From contig LR746273.1 of the NCBI GenBank assembly GCA_902729315.2, positions 4,503,001-4,567,000 of the forward strand: a DNA stretch of 64,000 bases. The letters are read 5' to 3'. This DNA is from Spirodela intermedia. Taxonomy: Eukaryota > Streptophyta > Magnoliopsida > Alismatales > Araceae. A program made the position numbers and the translations under genes. Positions 59,359 through 64,000 of this stretch are shown here, piece after piece; position 1 is the stretch's first letter; every line of letters starts with the position of its first letter. The notes under the pieces are model-generated. The model was not told the DNA's origin and did no database searches. It saw only the letters and a program-made list of their open reading frames with translations.

Positions 59359-60730
59359 CAAGATTCACGATAAAAGGATCGTGAATCCATCGAGTAAATC
59401 ATCTCCGATTGATCGACGAACAAGCCGTCGTTGGGAAGAAGACGATCCACCGGGAGATGAGTCGCCACCTCTTGAGAGCGTACTGGATGCAATGAAAAGC
59501 CTCCTCTTCCTGCGCTGACCTGAAGATGAAGCTCTCTGACATGCACCCCACCTCCATCCAACTCTTCTCCGTCGGGTGATAGCCGCTAGAGAGCCGCAAA
59601 GTCACCGTTTTTCTACTCCGCCGAGTGACAGCTATCGGAGATGATTCGACGACCCATTTCATTGATCTCTAGACTTCGCAAAGAGATCTAGAGATTGCCC
59701 ACGTCATCCTTGTCCAAGGAGAGCTTTTGAGGCCGTGGACACTGCACGACGATCCTCCCGAATGCTCAGGATTCCGGTGCATCGTCGACGTATTGCCGCC
59801 GCGACGCCGGAACTCTATTTTCCTACTTTCAACTTAATTTCCGTTTCATTTAGTGATAATTTGTTGATTTTAAATTTACCAAGATATACTTCATTTCATT
59901 ATGATTCTTTTGGCTTTTACAGATCTTAATTTGATCAATTAAATCGTTTGTAATAACTTACGTAAGAATCGTTGGGCGGAACTCTATTTCTGTCTGATTC
60001 GCGTTCGCCAGGCGCGGACGTCATCTTGACGTCTGCACCCTTATTTCTTTTTTCTGTGAATTTTAAATATATTTCCTTTTCATTTCCTAGTATACAATTC
60101 ATAGAAAATAGTATTCTTTGCAGAAAATTCTAAATAATTACCAGATACTATATTACATCCCTGTGATTGACCTGGAAAATTACCGTTATTTTTGGAAGTT
60201 TTATTAAATTATAATTGATATATTTGTTCAAAAATACTTCTAAATATTCAAAAAATTGTATTTTCTAGTTTTATAAATTTTAAATTTGCGTGATTTAATA
60301 TATAACGACTAAGTCACGTCAAGTGTTCAAGAAGATTATTGTGCAGTGCCATGATCTCGAAGGCTCCTCTTAGACAAAAATGACATAGGCAATATCTTGA
60401 TCTTTTTATAAAGTCTAGAGATCAATAAAATAAGTTATTAAATCATTTGCGGTGGCTATCACCTAACGGAGTAGAAAAATGACCACTTTGCAGTTCTTCG
60501 ACGACTGTCACTTGATAGAGATGACTTGGATGGAGGTGGGGTGCATATTAAGGAGCTTCATTCTCAAGTTGCATAGTAAAAAAATACTCTTCATTGCACC
60601 TAGTACACTCTCAAGAGGTGGCGACTAGTCTCCCGATGGATCATTCACTTTCCGACAACGACTTGTTCGTCAATCAATCAGAGATGATTTACTCGATGAA
60701 TTCATGATTCTTTTATCACAAATCATTTAG
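59359..60730. repeat. Large imperfect inverted repeat, arms about 405 bp, spacer about 555 bp
   Basis: The left arm (about 59359-59765) and the reverse complement of the right arm (about 60321-60730) align end to end. Shared blocks in order: CATCGAGTAAATCATCTC.GATTGA, GACGAACAAG, GTCGCCACCTCTTGAGAG, GCACCCCACCTCCATCCAA, TTTTTCTACTCCG and TTGATCTCTAGACTT, ending GCACTGCAC. I judge identity at about 75-80 percent by eye. The left arm is GC-richer; the right arm shows many C-to-T/G-to-A type differences. The AT-rich spacer has no recognised gene. It could be a foldback element, or a duplicated inverted segment able to form a long hairpin RNA. Confidence 0.85.
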
Positions 60731-61639
60731 CAATTTAATAATGATGCTCCATGAATCGCGTTAATAAGATTTTTGTCAATGATTGAGTGATTCTGATGAC
60801 TTAATCCTTCAGTGACATTTTGTAGAAAAATTATGATTTAATCAGATAAAAAATATGAGTTTTAACTCTAGTGGCATTTGAACCCGTGCTGGTCACCCAC
60901 GTGCATGAGAGAGAGGAAATAAGTTCTCAAATATCCTTATATAATGACATGATCATAGTATTTCGTTGTAATAAATAACATGTATTTTTAATATTAAAAT
61001 CATTGAAAATATTCTAGAGAAGGTATGACTGCTGGTTTAATATTACATTAGTTATATGCCGATGCATATATAGTAATATAAGATTTGAGATTAAATGAGT
61101 CTCTTTCTTGCATGTATACTACCACTCCTTGCCCCACGCTCGGCTGGCCACTTGTGACAAGGAAGGGGAGTGACGTACACGTGCCTCCAATCAGTCACCC
61201 TTAGCTACTTGATTCCTTACTCACAACTCTACCTAACTGCACTTTTGACCCACTTGTGGGCCTGACTGACTAGTGGGTTCCCCCCTTTTTATATTATATT
61301 ATAATATTTTTCTTCATTTATCTCAAAAATAAGATTATAAAAATTTGCATAAAACTACATAATTAACTAAAAAATCATATTAATCAACTAAAAACTACTT
61401 TTGACAATTTAACACAATCTATTTATCATGAGTTAAGGCTTAAAATATATTATTTATTAATTATTAACTCATAATAATGAAGACTTATTAATACTCTCTT
61501 CAACTTCTTAGTCAACATAATATGGTCTTCTTCATCTTCCTCTCCTACAATTTCTATAGGGTCACCCACTACTTCTATTGACTTAAAGTTAATTGATTTC
61601 TTAATGAATTTTTGTATTATGACTATCTTTTTCTATACC
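60731..61639. other. AT-rich intergenic tract, no gene seen
   Basis: No recognisable coding sequence. A GC-richer segment at 61130-61280 was examined and not assigned. Confidence 0.45.
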
Positions 61640-61945
61640 CATCTATGTGAGATCTTTTGATTCATCAATTGTTGTAACTTTGGACCTCTATTGTGGAGAC
61701 AATGACATGAAATTATTTATTTTCATGTCTTCTAAGTAGTAGTTTCTTCCTAAGCTTTTTAGAAATTTATAACTTCCATAAATTTGTCAAATATTTCTGA
61801 GATAGTCTCATTTTGATTCTTATTGGTGCACCAATGGATATTTGTTTAATTTCTTCACTTGAGTGATGCATACAACTACATCTCAAATTTCACTAGCAGA
61901 TTTAGATGTCAATAGTTTGTTGAACTCAGCATTAAATCTACTAAT
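61640..61945 (-). mobile_element. Decayed Ty1-copia Gag (UBN2-type) remnant
   Basis: On the minus strand broken frames give TSKSASEI.DVVV (about 61880-61920), NETISEIFDKFMEVINF (61766-61816) and KVTTIDESKDLT (about 61650-61685). The order and wording match copia Gag UBN2 domains (SAKEAWDVLEVTH, DETISEFFDKFMDIIN, PKVTAIEESKDLD). Stops and frameshifts separate the pieces. No other retrotransposon domain was found next to it. Confidence 0.65.
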
Positions 61946-64000
61946 CAAAATACTTCTAGTTTTAGTATTTATTGATAGAGTTTTTCCTATGTGTTCCCAA
62001 ACTCAACTCCTTTATAATTTTACTCATAACTTTCTTTTTAAATTCACAACTCTAAGAGACTGATATTAATAGGGACAACTCTAAGACGTGACAAGTAGAG
62101 TATTAAGTACTACATTTATCTCACTAGAAATACTATAGATATCACAATGGATGTTTTCAAATAATGATATTGACTTGAGTTTCATCTACTCTTTCAATGA
62201 AGAAGACAAAGATTAAAGCTTGGGTATTGATTTTTTATATTCTCATTAAGATGTTGATTGATGCTAGGGTGAATTGCAGCATGTAGTAGGTCAAAAAAGA
62301 ATGTATGAGAGCTTAATGATTGACACTCGACATAAGTCCTTCATGAGTTTTGTTAGTTAGTTGAGACCTCTCTCATTCTCATTGGATTTTATATATGGAA
62401 TTCTCTATTGAAAGCTAAAGTTCATAAGAAAATTAAAGATACTTATACTTTAATGATTATATATTTAAAATATTTGATATTTATAGGTAAATCATATGTG
62501 AATATCCTCTTAGGTCTCCATGATCCCACATCATCTATTTTTCTTAGAATAAACTCAAATTCGAATGATGTCTATTAATGAGTTCAGATATTCTTATGAG
62601 AAATCAACACTTGGGCTTGTTAACGTAGTATTCATGTCTGATTTCTGTCAATTTAAATTAATTTGATAAAAGATCAAAAAATATGAACATAGAACTAATA
62701 TTTAAATCACCTCAAGTAAAATGTGATCTTCAACTGAACATATTTAATCATGATTTTGAAATTTATAATCATAATTTCAATAATCTAGAATAGTAAGATT
62801 TTTTTATAAAATATATCTATTGATATTCAAAACATCTTACTTGACTAAATAAATGATCTGAATATAATTGATTAAAATTGATATATAAATGATTTTAAAT
62901 TAATGATCTAATCTCACGAGCACATGTAAATTGAGTAATCTTTCATACTCATATTTTACTTCTCAAAATTTCATTGATTTCTTGTATTACTCATTGATTT
63001 CTCACAACATCATATTCTATAAATATTTTATTTTTCACATCAATATGAAATATGATAATTTTATGTAATGAAATCAATCAATTATATTACTTATGTCCTG
63101 CTTACTAGAGATACGTTCAATCAATTCTCATCTAAATATCTAACACTTGGATATATAATCACTTTCATATTTGTCCTCATTTTATACATATTTGGAATAA
63201 GGTATAATTCAATCTTTAATTGATTTTACAATTTTCCATCATCATCAAGACCACATATACAATGTTCTAAAATATTTTGGTAATACTAAGCATTTACAAC
63301 TTCTACAATAATCAATGTTTCACATCTCTACATCGTGTATCTCCTGCTCTTAAAAAGTTAATTTCCCCACCTTTGTAAGAACTATATGATTCTATTTTTT
63401 TATATTTATATTTAATTTCACATATAGTTGAACCAACCTTAGGATATTGATGTTAAAAATGTTTTAAGAACACTCGGATTAACCTAGAATAGTGAATCTT
63501 AAAAAGATGTTTTAAAAACACTTGGGGTAATTAGAGTTGTAAATCTAGTGGATGCTAGTTTAAGCCTTGATGTCCAATAGTTCATACTAACAAGTATCAA
63601 TAGAATTGAAGATTGTAATATTTATACGCCCATTGTGTCAAGCCATTACCCATCATTGGAGTCTTTTAATAGTTTCAATGATGACAAAATGGATGGAAGG
63701 GAAAATGGTAATTTTAAGTTGCCAAGGATATGTTAAGATATTAGTTCTTTTAAAAATATGAAAATATTCTTGATCCTTAAACATGATCTAGTATGTTGCA
63801 TGTGCACTGATATGATTTATTAATTGAGATAAATAAAATAAAAATAAAATTGAGGGAATTTTACTCTTGTTTTTAGCTTTGTGATCTTGAACATGTTTGA
63901 TCAATCTTGAAAAAACTTTATTACATTAAAGATGAAATATTAGTATTCATATAGTGAGAATCTAGAAAATACATGAAGTGACTATGTCGTCGTATAATAA
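61946..64000. other. AT-rich intergenic tract to window end; small tandem duplication at about 63453-63551
   Basis: No gene seen. A unit of about 48 nt (ATGTTTTAA.AACACT..G, then a segment ending AAATCT) occurs twice in a row near 63455-63502 and 63508-63550, with divergence. Confidence 0.45.

Noticed and set aside
1-64000. tRNA, rRNA or other structured RNA genes
   Set aside because: None was recognised by eye; a covariance-model scan would be needed to exclude small RNAs.

Overview
This is plant nuclear DNA, almost certainly from a flowering plant. Protein-coding genes are split by many GT-AG introns. The families are plant-type: the TIGR01589 domain, a VQ-motif protein, an RTM2-like small heat-shock-domain membrane protein, a malectin-LRR receptor kinase, SUVR3 and cobalamin-independent methionine synthase. 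Gene islands are GC-rich with (CT)n/(GA)n 5' leaders and alternate with long AT-rich tracts holding decayed Ty1-copia pieces. GC-rich, alanine/proline-rich first exons would fit a monocot or an early-diverging angiosperm, but the species cannot be fixed from this window.

Layout. 0.2-2.5 kb (minus): TIGR01589-domain protein, its last exon lying left of the window. 6.5-7.4 kb (plus): RTM2-like HSP20-domain protein with a C-terminal membrane anchor. 7.8-8.3 kb (plus): single-exon VQ-motif protein. 9.4-10 kb: a 240-bp tandem duplication followed by a scrap of mitochondrial LON protease. 17.9-23.2 kb (plus): a 13-exon malectin-LRR receptor kinase, intact except for an in-frame TGA in the signal peptide, followed by a decayed second copy of its last exon. 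28.5-30.3 kb: decayed Ty1-copia RT/RNase H, then three 270-bp tandem repeats. 31.5-35.9 kb (minus): a methionine synthase pseudogene. 43.2-48.2 kb (minus): its intact 765-residue paralogue in the same orientation. 50.0-50.3 kb (plus): SEC61 gamma. 52.6-53.7 kb (minus): SUVR3-like histone methyltransferase. 54.8-58.2 kb (minus): COQ10-like mitochondrial protein. 59.4-60.7 kb: a large imperfect inverted repeat. 61.6-61.9 kb: copia Gag remnant. The rest is AT-rich DNA without recognisable genes.

The genes do not form a pathway; this is ordinary eukaryotic neighbourhood content (methyl cycle, ER protein import, chromatin methylation, ubiquinone function, defence-type receptor and VQ proteins). 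The clearest evolutionary story is the tandem METE pair. All 13 coding exons can be matched one to one. Nine exons plus all splice phases have identical lengths, while the upstream copy in this coordinate system carries one nonsense codon and three frameshifting indels. No wholly new system was found; the inverted repeat, the receptor kinase with a stopped signal peptide, and the exon/intron micro-duplication in COQ10 are the items most worth checking.
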